Assembly: GCF_011386835.1 (NCBI RefSeq)
Contig: NW_027052971.1
Coordinates: forward strand, 1 to 64,000
DNA length: 64,000 bases
Direction: 5' to 3'
Origin: Chrysemys picta bellii
Taxonomy: Eukaryota; Chordata; Testudines; Emydidae
Part shown: positions 43,063-54,969 of the stretch, one piece after another
Position numbering within the stretch: the first letter of the stretch is position 1
Layout of the letters: each line of letters opens with the position of its first letter
Translations under genes and position numbers: made by a program
The notes under the pieces: model-generated
What the model was told of the DNA's origin: nothing
The model's input: only the letters and a program-made list of their open reading frames with translations
The model's database searches: none

Positions 43063-46000
43063 GTAGCTCAAACCTCCAAAGTGTCTGCCCTGTGGCAGGA
43101 CATTAGCACTGCAGGGGAGGAGTGGGTGTGGCAGTGACATCACAAAGGCCTTTTGCAGGATCTCAGACTATTGGTCAAAGGTGCTGGGGAGGTGGTGACC
43201 TCACAGAGAGATGCTGACATCAGCCAGGCAGGACAGGGGCGCAGGGCCAGGGAAACCTCAGAGTCCCCTGTAGCTTTGCTTCAGCAAGTCTCCTTCTCGA
43301 GGTCTCTCTTTGAGGACTGAGAGAGTATTAAAGGTCACGTACGTGAGCGCCAGGAGGAACCTCTTTTGAGTTTTCTCTTTTCTTTTTCCTGATTTTACTA
43401 GAAAACAGACGTCCCTGTTTAGAAGGTAAGAGCCTCCGAGAGGTTTGGAACCTGTTGAGTCTGATGCATCTGGCGCCAGCTGAATTCTAGGCATGGAAAA
43501 CACTAGCTTAAGGTGGTCGAATTTTATTCCCCACCTGGGATTTTGTCCCTTAGAATCACTGGGGACATTAGGGTTTGTCCTTTTTGTTTTACCTTTTCCT
43601 CCATCCCTCCCTCCTTTCTCTTCATCTCTTACGTCTTCTGTCCTTTCCTCTGTTCCCCTCCCACCACCAGGAGGACTCTGTGTGTGTGTCGTGGGGGGTG
43701 CTCTGCAGTGGGAACAGGGACAATTCTCCAACTTTGGGCAGTCGAGAGCCTGGGTGAGATAAGGGGCGTTAAAGCCCTTTGTAAAGGAGAAAGGGGAGTT
43801 TCACGGTGTTGAGCACCAAGGAATTCTAAACTTTGCTAAAACATCTAGTCTGCAGAAACCAGAAATGGTTGGGGCCACATTGTAACCATTGTCTTTTTTA
43901 AAGCCCATTGAGGGATGTGAGTCCCACCCTTTTAGGTATCTGGGGTGCTGGGAGAAGAGAAGAGGTGCCTGTCTCCATTTTATGGCCTCAACAAACTACG
44001 TGCTGTGCCCCAGTTCTCGTCAGAGATCCCTGAAAAAGAACGTCTTCCCATCCATTAACATACCTGGAAAGATACTGGAACTCCTCATTAAACAATCAGT
44101 TTGTCAGCACCTACAGGACAATTTGGTTCTTAGGACTAGTGAGCATGGACTTGTCAAGAACAAATCATTCCAAACAAATCCTAGCTCCTTCTTTGGCAGG
44201 GTTACGGGCCTAGTGGAGGTGGGTAAACAGTAGATGTGATCCATCTTGGTGTTAATAAGGACATTCTCACAAACAAACTAGGGAGATGTGGTCTAGATGC
44301 AATTAGTATAATATGTGTGCACAGATGGTTGAAAGCCCGTACTCCAACAGCCCAGAACCAAACACTCCTCCTCCTGGGCAGTGTGCTCTGACCTCTAATG
44401 GTCAGATGCTGCTTAGCACTGTCAGAGCAGCTTTTGCTGGGGGATTCTCCCAGCACTTTCCAATAGTGGGAAAGTATGAAATCCCCATTTGACTGCTGGG
44501 GACAGAGCCTAGAGCGGGGAGCAACTTGCCCAAAGTCCCACAGGTCAATAGGAAACCAGCAATGTCCAGTGTGGCCCGAATCTCACACGCTCCTTTGTCT
44601 CCTTTGGGTCTCACAGGAGCTCATTGAGGAGCTGCCTGATAACTCTCCACCCGGCGCCGTCCTCGCTAACTCCCTGATTGCTGTGGGCAACCTCAGGTAC
44701 CGAGACCCTCCGGCCCGGTTCCCCTAACCCCAGTGCTGCTCAGGCCCAGGGCTGGCAGTCACTGCCCCTCCCACTCCCACTCCCAGGTCACCGCCCAAGG
44801 GTGGCTCCTCTGGCAGAGGTGCGGGGAAGGGTCACTCTCTCCTGGCTGGGCTGTTCTTTTCACTCCAGTAACATTGCAACGGCTTTGGGGAGAGGCTCAC
44901 TCCCAGGATCAGATACAGGAGGGGCAGCAGGGTGCAGGGAACAGGTGCTATTCCTGCCCTGCCACTGTCTGTCTGAGAAACCTTGGCCTTGTCATTCCCT
45001 GGCTCGGTGCCTCAGTTTCCCTTCTTGCCAGCCTGTGCCTATTTCCCTGCAGTTTAACCTGCGTGTTGGTGCCAGTCCCATCCCCGCACTGCACAGTCTA
45101 ATACCGGCTCCTCTCTCTTCCAGCACCATGACACCTGCTGTGGAGCCAGAGCTGGAGACCCACCTCCTTCGAGCTGCCCTGCACGCCGTCTTCACCCTGG
45201 GCATGGAGAAGGACACCGCCCAAGTGCAGGTAGATCAGCTAAAGTCATGGATTGAAGAGCCAGCTGTCATCCTGCCATGAGTCCTTACTAATTGCCTGCA
45301 GTGGGATGTGAAGGAGAGAGGCCAGGATATGTGTTTGGGGGTCACACCAGTGCTTCCCAGAGACCCCACTTCCCATCCTGTGGCAAGTTTAGCCCCAGTT
45401 TCCCTAACTCTGACCCATGGCTCTCCCTTGCTTTCAGGATCTGCCTAGGGTCTTGCCAGACCTCCTGGACGCCATGCTGGGGAACCTGCTGGCAGAGTCC
45501 CCAGACACCGACAGGCTCCAGTACATCTTGGAGGTGAGCCCGATGAGAGGGGTGGGGGCAATTTTACCTTCACTCTTAGATCCATTTTCCAGTCTGTCCT
45601 CCTAGCCGGGCCCCCAGTGGGCATCCTTGGTCAGGGCAGTCAGTGCAATGCCTCCTTTCCCCACAGCACATTAACTACTGGATCGTGTCCAGGGTGCCGC
45701 GAGAGAGAGCCAGGGCCGTTAAGAGCAGCACGGCCCTGCTCAGATTCACCATCACCCTCCCTGAGTTTGACGTACGTGATCTCTGACCCCAGCTTCCTGA
45801 CTCCAGGGGTAGGTGATCTGGCTCTGACGGGCTGTAGGATCTGCTGCTGCAGGGGCTGTGGGTTAGGAGTGTTCCTCTTGGGAAGGCAGAGTCAGAGCAG
45901 AGAGTGAGCCTGGCTTGAGTCAAGTTCTTCTTGTCCTAGTTAAGTGGTGACTCTGGGCTTTTAAGGGGACTGTGCTCCAGGTCCATGCCTCCCTGTCATC

Positions 46001-47183
46001 CTGGAGCAGCTGGGGAAGCAAGTCCTCATGGAGGGCCCTGCCCACAGCCCTGTGCTGCAGGCTTCCTTGGGGGCAGAGGAAATTAAGGGTCTGGCTCTAG
46101 CTCCTATCCTCTAGCATCTCCTGCAGAGGGGCTGAGGGGAAGGAGAGTCCTGGCCCGGGGGGACTGGGAGCTAACAGGAAAATGCTGATGGAGTCCCCTC
46201 TCCCTCTCCCGTCCATTAGAACTCAGCGGAATTCCCCAGGATGGGTCACCACATGGCACAGCTGGCTCTGTCCGTCAGTGACCCAGCCAAGGACATCAGC
46301 CGGCAGGCCAGGGATGGGGTTTACCGGCTCTACCAGCTGCTGCTGCACCAGAGGGATAAGGAACCCAGCTGGGAAATGGCACCCGCTAGAAGAGTGAGAC
46401 TGGGACCCCAGCCAATTTCTCTCAGACTGACCCCGGCTGGAGGATGAGTCTCTCTATCTCTTTCTGTGTTCCACACCACGCCCTGCAATTCTGTTGGGCC
46501 AGGCACGCAGCGAGGACTCTGCCCACTGTGCAGCCACCAATGGGATTGGAAGGACACAAGCCCTGCAACCAGAAGGACAAATGTGTGTGTCTCTCTCTCC
46601 CTGTCACCTACTCCCTCCTGGGGGAAACCCAGCAGCTGATGGGGGAAAAGTTGAGCAGCTGCATTAGACTCAGGAGATTGGGGCGGGGCCCAGGCCTCAT
46701 TCCCATCCTGTGGCCATTCGCTGGCCTGGCACAAGGAGCCTGGTGGGGAATGAAAGGGAGAGCAGGTGCTCCTGGGAAGGGAGATGAATTCACCTCCATG
46801 AGCAGGAGCGAGCCAGCTTGTCTCCGGAGCAGCTCCACCCAGCTCTTTAGCCAGGTTAATTAATGACAAGCTTTGCCTCATCCCAGACTTATGTTCTTAG
46901 GACAGGGTGCTATCGCTCTTGGGAAGGGCAGGAGAGTCCCCCAAGTGCCCTCTGCGAGACTCTCCTGTCCCACAGGGCCGCACCCAATTCCTAGTGGTCT
47001 GGTGTCTGTGTCACCCGAGCCACCATCCAGAGTTGCTCCCATCACTGGCAGCCTGGGAGGCCAAGGACTGACGGGTGATGGCGTCTGACCAGGCAAGGCT
47101 GAGGCACATGGGCAGGGGACGCTTGTCCTGCTGCTGGCAAGGCTGGACCCCTTCTGGAGAGAACAGGAGGATTCAGTCAGCAG

Positions 47184-47812
47184 TAGGGTTACCATGTCTA
47201 ATAAATAAAAAAAGAGGACCCTCCATGGGCCCTGGCCCCGCCCATTTCCCCACCCCTAGCCCCGCCCCAACTCCACCCCTTCCCCGCCCTAACTCAGCCC
47301 CCTCCTTCCTCCCACTCCCAGCCATGGGGAAAGGGCTGCCCCAGCGCTACCGGCGTCACGGTTTGCCGGGCAGCCCCCAGACCCTGCGCCCCCGGCCGGC
47401 GCTTCCCCAGCGCAGCTGGAGCCCGGGAAGGGAAGTGCCTGGCCTGTGGCTCGGGGTCCGGAGGCAGGGGGGGCTGCCCGAAGCCAGTAGCGCTGGCTCG
47501 GGCAGCTCGGCTCTTAAAGTCTGAGAGGGGAGGAGCAGAGCAGCTCAGCTGGAGCCCGGGAAGGGAAGTGCCTGGCCAGCGGCTGGGGGTCCGGAGGCAG
47601 GGGGGGCTGCCCGAAGCCGGTAGCGCTGGCTCGGGCAGCTCGGCTCTTAAAGTCTGAGAGGGGAGGAGCAGAGCAGAGCAGCCGCGGGAGGGGAAGTGCC
47701 CGGCCGGCATTTTCCCGGACATGTTTGGCTTTTCGGCAATTCCCCCCGGACGGGCGTTTGATTGCCGAAAAGCAGGACATGTCCGGGAAAAACCGGACGT
47801 ATGGTAACCCTA
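47184..47812. mobile_element. hAT-type MITE, unit 3
   Basis: Same insertion as at 7755-8383, carried by the tandem duplication. Confidence 0.85.
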
Positions 47813-49342
47813 GTCAGCAGGGGCTGCCGATCCGTCCCATTCACCAGGGCTGCCATCCTGCGGCTTCAGCATTAGTGGCTGGGGTGACTTGGGGAAAGGT
47901 CTCAACCTCCCCACATCCCACTTCACTGCTGCCAGAATCCCTCCTGCTCCCCCCGCTACAGTCCCCTCCCTACCCAACCTGGGTGGGGCTGGATGAGAGG
48001 GGTCTGAGAACTTGAGCTGTGGATTGGAGGTGGAACAGCTGTCAGGGGCACTGAGGGGGAAGTGGCAGGAGCTCCCCGTACAAGGAGGGGGGTTGCCACT
48101 GGAGGTCACTAGGAAGGACAACAAGACTCCATCGTGGGGGTCAGGAGGGGGAATCCATCCCTCAGAGGTGGGCAGGGGCTGGGTGGAAATGCTGCTGGTT
48201 CCAGGGGCCGTTAATCCCCCCTGATTCCTCGGAGGCGTCTGAGTCTCAGACAGGTTCTCGTTCCCTTGCAGCAGGAGGACGTCACGGCCAATGTGATGCG
48301 CCAGCTCCGTATCATGCGGCACTTGCGCCAGGTTCCCGAGGCGCTGCAGGGCCTGTGCCTCTGAGGCCACCAGCAACTCCCGCTCTCTGCTGCAGGTACT
48401 GCTCTGGCTCTCTGTAAATGGGGAGCTAGTGGAAGGGGAAATGGAGCCCCCTGGCACTCACAGAAACCCTCTCCCCTCTCTGTGGAGCAGGGTCCTTTCC
48501 TCTGCCCCCAAATTCCTTCATCTGGGACAGGAGCTCTTTCCCTCACACCCATTCCCCTCCCCCCTTTCCTTGATCTACCCTCATCCCATTCCCCCTGCGC
48601 CCAGGCAGAGCTCTGCCTGCCCCATATGGTGCAGAAAGGCCTGTGATATGCAGGGGGTCAGATTAGATGCTCTAACGGTCTCTTCTGCCCATAAAGTCTA
48701 CTCATTTCTGAGAAACCGAGTGTAGCATTGGGAGCAGCCTCTGCTGTTTTACTGTCTAGCCGGCTTGCTTCCTAGAATGAACACTCATTGAGCGGGGTGA
48801 TCCACAGAGAGTAGCTCTGTGACATACTGGTGGAGCCCCCCAGCCACCTCCACCTTGCCTGCCTCATGGGGGTTTGTGTCAGAGGACACCTTCTCCTTCT
48901 CCTTTCTTTCTAACTTCTTAGGGCCCTGGCCCCTCGTTCAGCCACTCAGCAATTTCCTAAGCAGGCCGTGTCTTTTGATGTGGCCTGCTTCTCTGCCCCC
49001 AAAACAAAGAACTCTTGCTCCCATCTTGGCCTTAGGCCACGCTTGTACACTTTCTCATGCCCTTCTCCCTGGGCTAACCTTCTCAGCACAGCCCAGGCAT
49101 GCTCTCCTTCTCTGCTCTTTTTGTCCATGGGCATAGCAGATCCTGGGTTGATTTCCCTTTGCAGGATCTCTCACAGGTATTGCTGCTGCTGCATCTGTAG
49201 CTCCACCTGCACTTCCTTCTGCGTCTGTTGGTTTTCTAGGAGCTGCAGGAGAAACCCCTAGATCTGTTTTGGCTGCTTAGCCAGTCCCTGGAACTGAAGT
49301 GGGAAATCCAGTGACCAGCTTGGTCCCTTGATACACCTGCTT

Positions 49343-49524
49343 GGGGGAGGGATAGCTCAGTGGTTTGAGCATTGGCCTGCTACACCCGGGGTTGTGAGCT
49401 CTATCCTTGAGGGGGCCATTTAGGGATCAGGGCAAAAAACTGTCTGGGGATTGGTTCTGCTTTTAGCAGGGGGTTGGACTAGATGACCTCCGGAGGTCCC
49501 TTCCAACCCTGATATTCTATGATT
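49343..49524 (+). repeat. tRNA-derived SINE, unit 3
   Basis: Same insertion as at 9916-10097, duplicated with the unit. Confidence 0.85.
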
Positions 49525-50264
49525 CCTTCAGCAACCAAGACTTCCCTCACGGCTCACAGGGGGAACTCAATCCTGCCAACTATGCTAATCATAAATGAAT
49601 CTACTCATCGTTAGGTGCCCCCCGGCGGCCAGGCATGGCATCACAGCCCTCTCGCTGGGCTAGCGTCCCCCATCCATGGTCGCTCCAGCACCACGGCAGT
49701 TTCTCTGCCTGGTAACTCCGGCCAGGTCACCACCTTTAGTCCACCCTTCTGGGGCCCAGCTTGCCTCACACTAAAAGTTCAAAGAGGTCTTTCCACAGAC
49801 AGAAGTCCTTCTGCCATCGCTGGGGCACTTGCTCAGCCTGTAGCCCCCTTGCTGGGCTTGGGAACCCTCTCCAGGTGCGTGTACGCCGCCTCCTCTGGGG
49901 CCGGTAGGGGAACCCAGTCCCACCCTGACATTGATAGCAGCCCAGGGCCCTGGACCCAACAGCTAGGTCTGCTCCTTTCTCTTTGCTGCACTTTTCCAAC
50001 CTCTCTTCTCAAGTTCCCCTCCAGGCTTTCCTTGCTGCTCTGAACTTCCTACCTCGTTCTCAATCCTGTTGCTACCCCGGTTGGGCTGTATCACCACTGA
50101 AGTCTGGCTCTTTAGGGGGGCGGATATGGTGCCTCTCAGTTCGGGCTCATTCTGTAATCAGCTTTCTGTGAGTGCCAGGGGGCTCCATTTCCCCTTCCAC
50201 TAGCTCCCAATTTACAGAGAGCGAGAGCAGTACCTCCAGCAGGGAGCGGGAGTTGCTGGTGGCC

Positions 50265-50357
50265 TCAGAGGCACAGGCCCTGCAGCGCCTCGGGCACCTG
50301 GTGCAAGTGCCGCATGATACGGAGCTGGCGCATCACATTGGCCGTGACGTCCTCCTG
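50265..50357 (-). pseudogene. Inverted copy of the MROH terminal exon, unit 3
   Basis: Same as 10838-10930, residues unchanged. Confidence 0.8.
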
Positions 50358-53300
50358 CTGCAAGGGAACGAGAACCTGTCTGAGACTCAGACGCCTCCGA
50401 GGAATCAGGGGGGATTAACGGCCCCTGGAACCAGCAGCATTTCCACCCAGCCCCTGCCCACCTCTGAGGGATGGATTCCCCCTCCTGACTCCCAGGATGG
50501 AGTCTTGTTGTCCTTCCTAGTGACCTCCAGTGGCAACCCCCCTCCTTGTACGGGGAGCTCCTGCCACTTCCCCGTCAGTGCCCCTGACAGCTGTTCCACC
50601 TCCAATCCACAGCTCAAGTTCTCAGACCCCTCTCCTCCAGCCCCACCCAGGTTGGGTAGGGAGGGGACTGTAGCGGGGGGGCAGGAGGGATTCTGGCAGC
50701 AGTGAAGTGGGATGTGGGGAGGTTGAGACCTTTCCCCAAGTCACCCCAGCCACTAATGCTGAAGCCGCAGGATGGCAGCCCTGGTGAATGGGACGGATCG
50801 GCAGCCCCTGCTGACTGAATCCTCCTGTTCTCTCCAGCAGCGCCGGCTTTAGGAAGGACGGGGCCCAAATCGAACATTTTTGGCGGGGCCCCGGCAGGGA
50901 TGACTAACAAAAAAAATAATGGAAAAAAAAGCCTTTAATTTCTTCCATGTATTATTTACTTTCCATAACTATATAAAAAATAAAATTATATATTCTGTAC
51001 ATTGCATCATATATGCTGTTGATCGGTTATTAATGAGCTCCGTTTCTCGTGTGTGGTCCCCGCCACTCCCTGGGGGTGTGCTAGGGTGACCAGATGTCCT
51101 GATTTTATAGGGACAGTCCCGATTTTTGGGTCTTTTTCTTATAGGATCCTATTATCCCCCACCCCCTGTCCCGATTTTTCACACTTGCTGTCTGGTCACC
51201 CTAGTGGTGTGCACATGTGTGGGTCCCAGCTGCTCCCTGCCCCCCTCATTGAAGCAGGTGTGCAGGGTTACTGCCCTGGGAACTGCAGGGCACCAGTGGA
51301 CATGGGGCTGGCTGGAGGCTGGGCAGGGGCTCACTGGAGGTAGGGTCTGGCTGCAGGCAGGGCAAGGGGTGCGGGGCTGGCTGGAGACAGGGGTGTGTGG
51401 GGCTGGCTGGCTTTGGGCAGGGCCGCAGGGGGGTGCGGCAGGGGTTGCCTGGAGACAGGGCAGGGGGTGCGGCAGAGGCTGGCTGTGGGCAGGGGGTGCA
51501 GGGCTGGCTGCAGGCAGGGCAGGGGGGCGGGGCTGGTGCGGGCAGAACAGGGGTGGCGGGGCTGGAGGTAGGGCAGGGGTGCAGCAGGGGCTGGCTGCGG
51601 ACAGGGGGTGCAGGGCTGGCTGGAGACGGGGCTGGCTGCGGGCAGGGCAGGCGGTGCGGGGCTGGTGCGGGGACGGGGTGCAGCAGAGGCAGCTTTAAAT
51701 AGCCCCCGAGTCCCCCGCTATCCCAGGGCTCTGGGGGCTATTTAAAGGGCTCAGGGCTCCCCTGCTTCTACTGCCCCGGCCCATTAAATAGCCGCGGGAG
51801 CCCTGGGGAAGCAGCGGGGCTCCAGTGGCTATTTAAAGGGCCAGGGCGGTAGAGGCAGCGGGAGTCCCAGACTTTTTAAATAGCCCCCAGAGCCCCGCAG
51901 CCCTACCCCAGGGCTCCAGCAGTGGGGGTCTGGTGGCAATTTAAAGGGCCTGGGGCTCCGGCCCCTGCTGGGAGCCCTAGGTCCTTTAAATTGCCCCCTG
52001 GGGAAGCCGGACCACCCTGGTACAGCGCACTGGCTCTTGCCGGTACACCGTACCGGGGCTTGGGCCTGGGGCCCGATTCAGGGGAATTGGTTGAATTGGC
52101 CTAAAGTCGGCCCTGGTGGGGGTATGGCCACAGAGCCGCAGGGAGGGGAACCCTGAGGTGTGGGGGCTGGGTGGGTACTGAGAGTTCCTCCTGAAGGGAC
52201 GGGGGTTGGCCAAGGTCACTCAGCCCCGGGGTGTGGGAGGGGGACAGGCTGAGGGCACTCAGAGCCCCAGGAAGTGGGGGGGGGCTGAGGGGAGGGACTG
52301 GCCAGGGGCACTCAGAGCTCTCGGGGGGGGGCTGTCCGGGAGGAGGGCACTCACAGCCCCAGGAGGTGTGGGGGGAGGAGCACACAGGATTTCAGGAATT
52401 CCCTGGTAGTGAAGAGCTGCTGGCGGCAGGGAGGAGCCAGCCGTGACAATCCCCACTTGGGATCCCTGGCTGGACTAGAGGGTATGGGGGCCCGTGGCCA
52501 AGCTGCAGCGGAAGGTGACCTGAAGAAAATGCCTCGGCCTCCAGCTAGGAAGGGCCTGGGCCAGACAATGACCCACCACGCAGTGTCCCAGCTCCCTGCC
52601 CCACACCTGTGGGGCACGGCCCCTCCTCTGTAGGGAGGTTGGCATGTACCTTAGTGCTGCTTCCTCCATCCCCAAAGGCCTCTCCCAGCCAGTCTCTGGC
52701 AACCCCTGCCGTTCAGTATGCACATTACCCTGCTGTGACATACCGGGGGGGGGAACCCCTCGGGGATGGGGGGGCTGTCACACAGCTGGGCAATTTTACC
52801 CGGCTGGGCAGGAGTGACTGTGTCCCTGGAGCTGGGGTCTCAGCCCAGGTGTCTCTCTGCCCTTCCCCCCAGTAGCGCCCCACATTGAGTTCCAGCCCCA
52901 CATTCACACCCACAAGTGCTGGTGGGTTCCAATCCCAGCTGAACACGCCCACCCGGCCCTAGTGCGGAGCAGAAGGGCCCAGCGCTGCCCCACAGACCCT
53001 CTGGCTCTCCGAGCCCGCTCTTACCCATCACCGCAGCACGTCTGGCCCATGCTGAACGCTGCTGCTCTGTGCAGAGAGGCTGGCACTTCTCGCTCCTGCC
53101 GTACGAGGAGCAGGTGCTGCTACCGACTGCTCCCCCTAACCCCCGCCCTGCTGCGCTCTGGGGATGCTGCCCTGCTGTGGAGCTCTCAGGTATCTTGAAC
53201 TGGAATTTGTTTGGAGAGAAACTGCTAAGGAGCCTTATCAGCCCCGAGCAGAGAGTACCTGGGAGCCTGCCTGGGTCGGGCGGGTCTGGTACAGCCTCCC

Positions 53301-53576
53301 CCCAGATAAGGCTCTTCCCTGGACCTGCCACCCATTGGAATCTGGAACGATTCCCTCCGAGGTAACACCCGGGGCAGCCAGGGCAGGGTAGGGTACGGCC
53401 TGCTCCCCTGGAGCGTTAGGGCTTTCAGGAGTCAGAGGTGCCAGCAGAGCAGGTTGTACGTTAAAGCAACGAAGGCAGTTGGGGGGCAGAGGAATTGGGT
53501 GCTTTGCCATTGCACTTGATCAGCTCAATTTGAAAATTCTTTCAAAGGAAATCCAGATGTATACATCTGACTGGGG

Positions 53577-53702
53577 TACATGTACACACATACACACGCA
53601 CACTCACATGTGCACACACTCATGTGCACATACACGTACACGCATACATACACACATGTACACATACACATAGGTACAGATGTACACATACACGCACACA
53701 CG
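53577..53702. repeat. Degenerate TG/CA microsatellite, end of unit 3
   Basis: Homologue of 29121-29246 with single-base differences (for example tacacgtacac in place of tacatgtacac). Confidence 0.85.
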
Positions 53703-54969
53703 CTGTCCCTGGAGCGCCCCAGGATGCGACTGACGGGGTGGCTGGCTATTATGGAGGCAGAAGGGGGTTGGGAGAAAATAATCAAGAAGAACTTTTGCTG
53801 AAAATGCAAACCTAAGCTGGAAATCTGTGCAGGGCTGGGTCAGCGAAAATGATCTTTTGAGCTGTTCTTATTAACCGTGGTCCTGTACTTCCTGGTTTGC
53901 GTCGGACCCAGGCAGGAGACTGGGCTGCTCTCAGCTGTAGAAGCCATTGGAATGAGCCAGGTCGGAATGAGCCAGGCCCTCAGAGCCTTCTGCCACCAAT
54001 CGCCCCAGCAGTCACTGATCCACACCAAACCACGTCCTTCCAGTCAGGCAGTTTCATATGCACACGTCAAACCCTTGGTTTGCCACTCAGACACCACGGT
54101 GATGGGCACAGTAAGGACCGAGAGACGCTAAACAGGCAGACAGACAAGGAAATAGTGGCCCTGCCTACAGGTGTGTGTGTGGTGCAAACGGATGAATACC
54201 AGTTGCTGGCTGAAGGCACAACCTTAATTCCTGCATCTCCTGTCTGTCAGCTATCATTCGCTTGGCAGCCTGAGCTCCGATTTCTAACGCAGCGTTTTGC
54301 TCTGGCCTATTGTGGTTCTCATGTCCGGGGGCGCCTTGGCCCCTGGTATCAGGAGCGGTGCTAAGGAGGCTGCTTTTCAAAGGTCCTTAAGTAGGGTTGC
54401 CAACTTTCTACTTGCACAAAACCAAACGCCCTTGACCCAACCCCTTTCATGCCCTTCCCCAAGGCCCCACCCCCACTCACTCCAGCCCAGCCCACCTCTC
54501 TCAGTCGTTCGCTCTCACACCCTCACTCACTTTCACTGGGCTGGAGCTGGGGGTTGGAGTGCAGGGAGGGGTGAGGGCTCCGGTGGGGATGCGGGCTCTG
54601 GGATTGGGCTGGAGATTAGGGGGTTGGGGTGCCAGAGGGGGATCCGGGCTGGGACAGAGGGTTGGGGTGCGGACTCTGGGAGGGAGTTTGGGTGCGGGAG
54701 GGGGCTCAGGGCTGGGGTAGGGGATTGGGGTGGGGGTGTGGGGTCTGGGAGGGATTAGGGTACAGGAGGGGGTTCCGACCTGGGGCAGGGGGTTGGGGTG
54801 CCGGGTGTGAGGTCTGGGAGGGAATTTGGGTGTGGGAGGGGGTTCCGACCTGGGGCAGGGTTTCTGGGTGCGAGCTCCGGCCAGGCGGCGCTTACCTCAG
54901 CCAGCTCTTGGTCAATGGCACACCGGTGCTAATGCAGGCTCCTGACCCCTGGTCTCCCTCCGCTGGCAG

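Larger units (their letters stand above)
30514..48364 (+). pseudogene. MROH family gene, 3' part, unit 3, with Ty3/gypsy element in its first intron
   Basis: Exons: 30514-30609, 44617-44696, 45124-45229, 45438-45533, 45667-45771, 46220-46393 and 48272-48364 (stop). Residues are unchanged from the other units. The intron between the first two exons is about 14 kb because an antisense Ty3/gypsy element (34375-42979) sits in it. An element in this orientation could supply cryptic splice sites or antisense transcription; this is inference. Confidence 0.75.
29418..53873. repeat. Tandem unit 3 (carries the Ty3/gypsy insertion)
   Basis: It is 24,456 bp long. Subtracting the 8,605-bp element and one 4-bp target duplication leaves 15,847 bp, the same as unit 2. 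Sequence before the element is collinear with unit 2 at +15847 and after it at +24456. Confidence 0.92.
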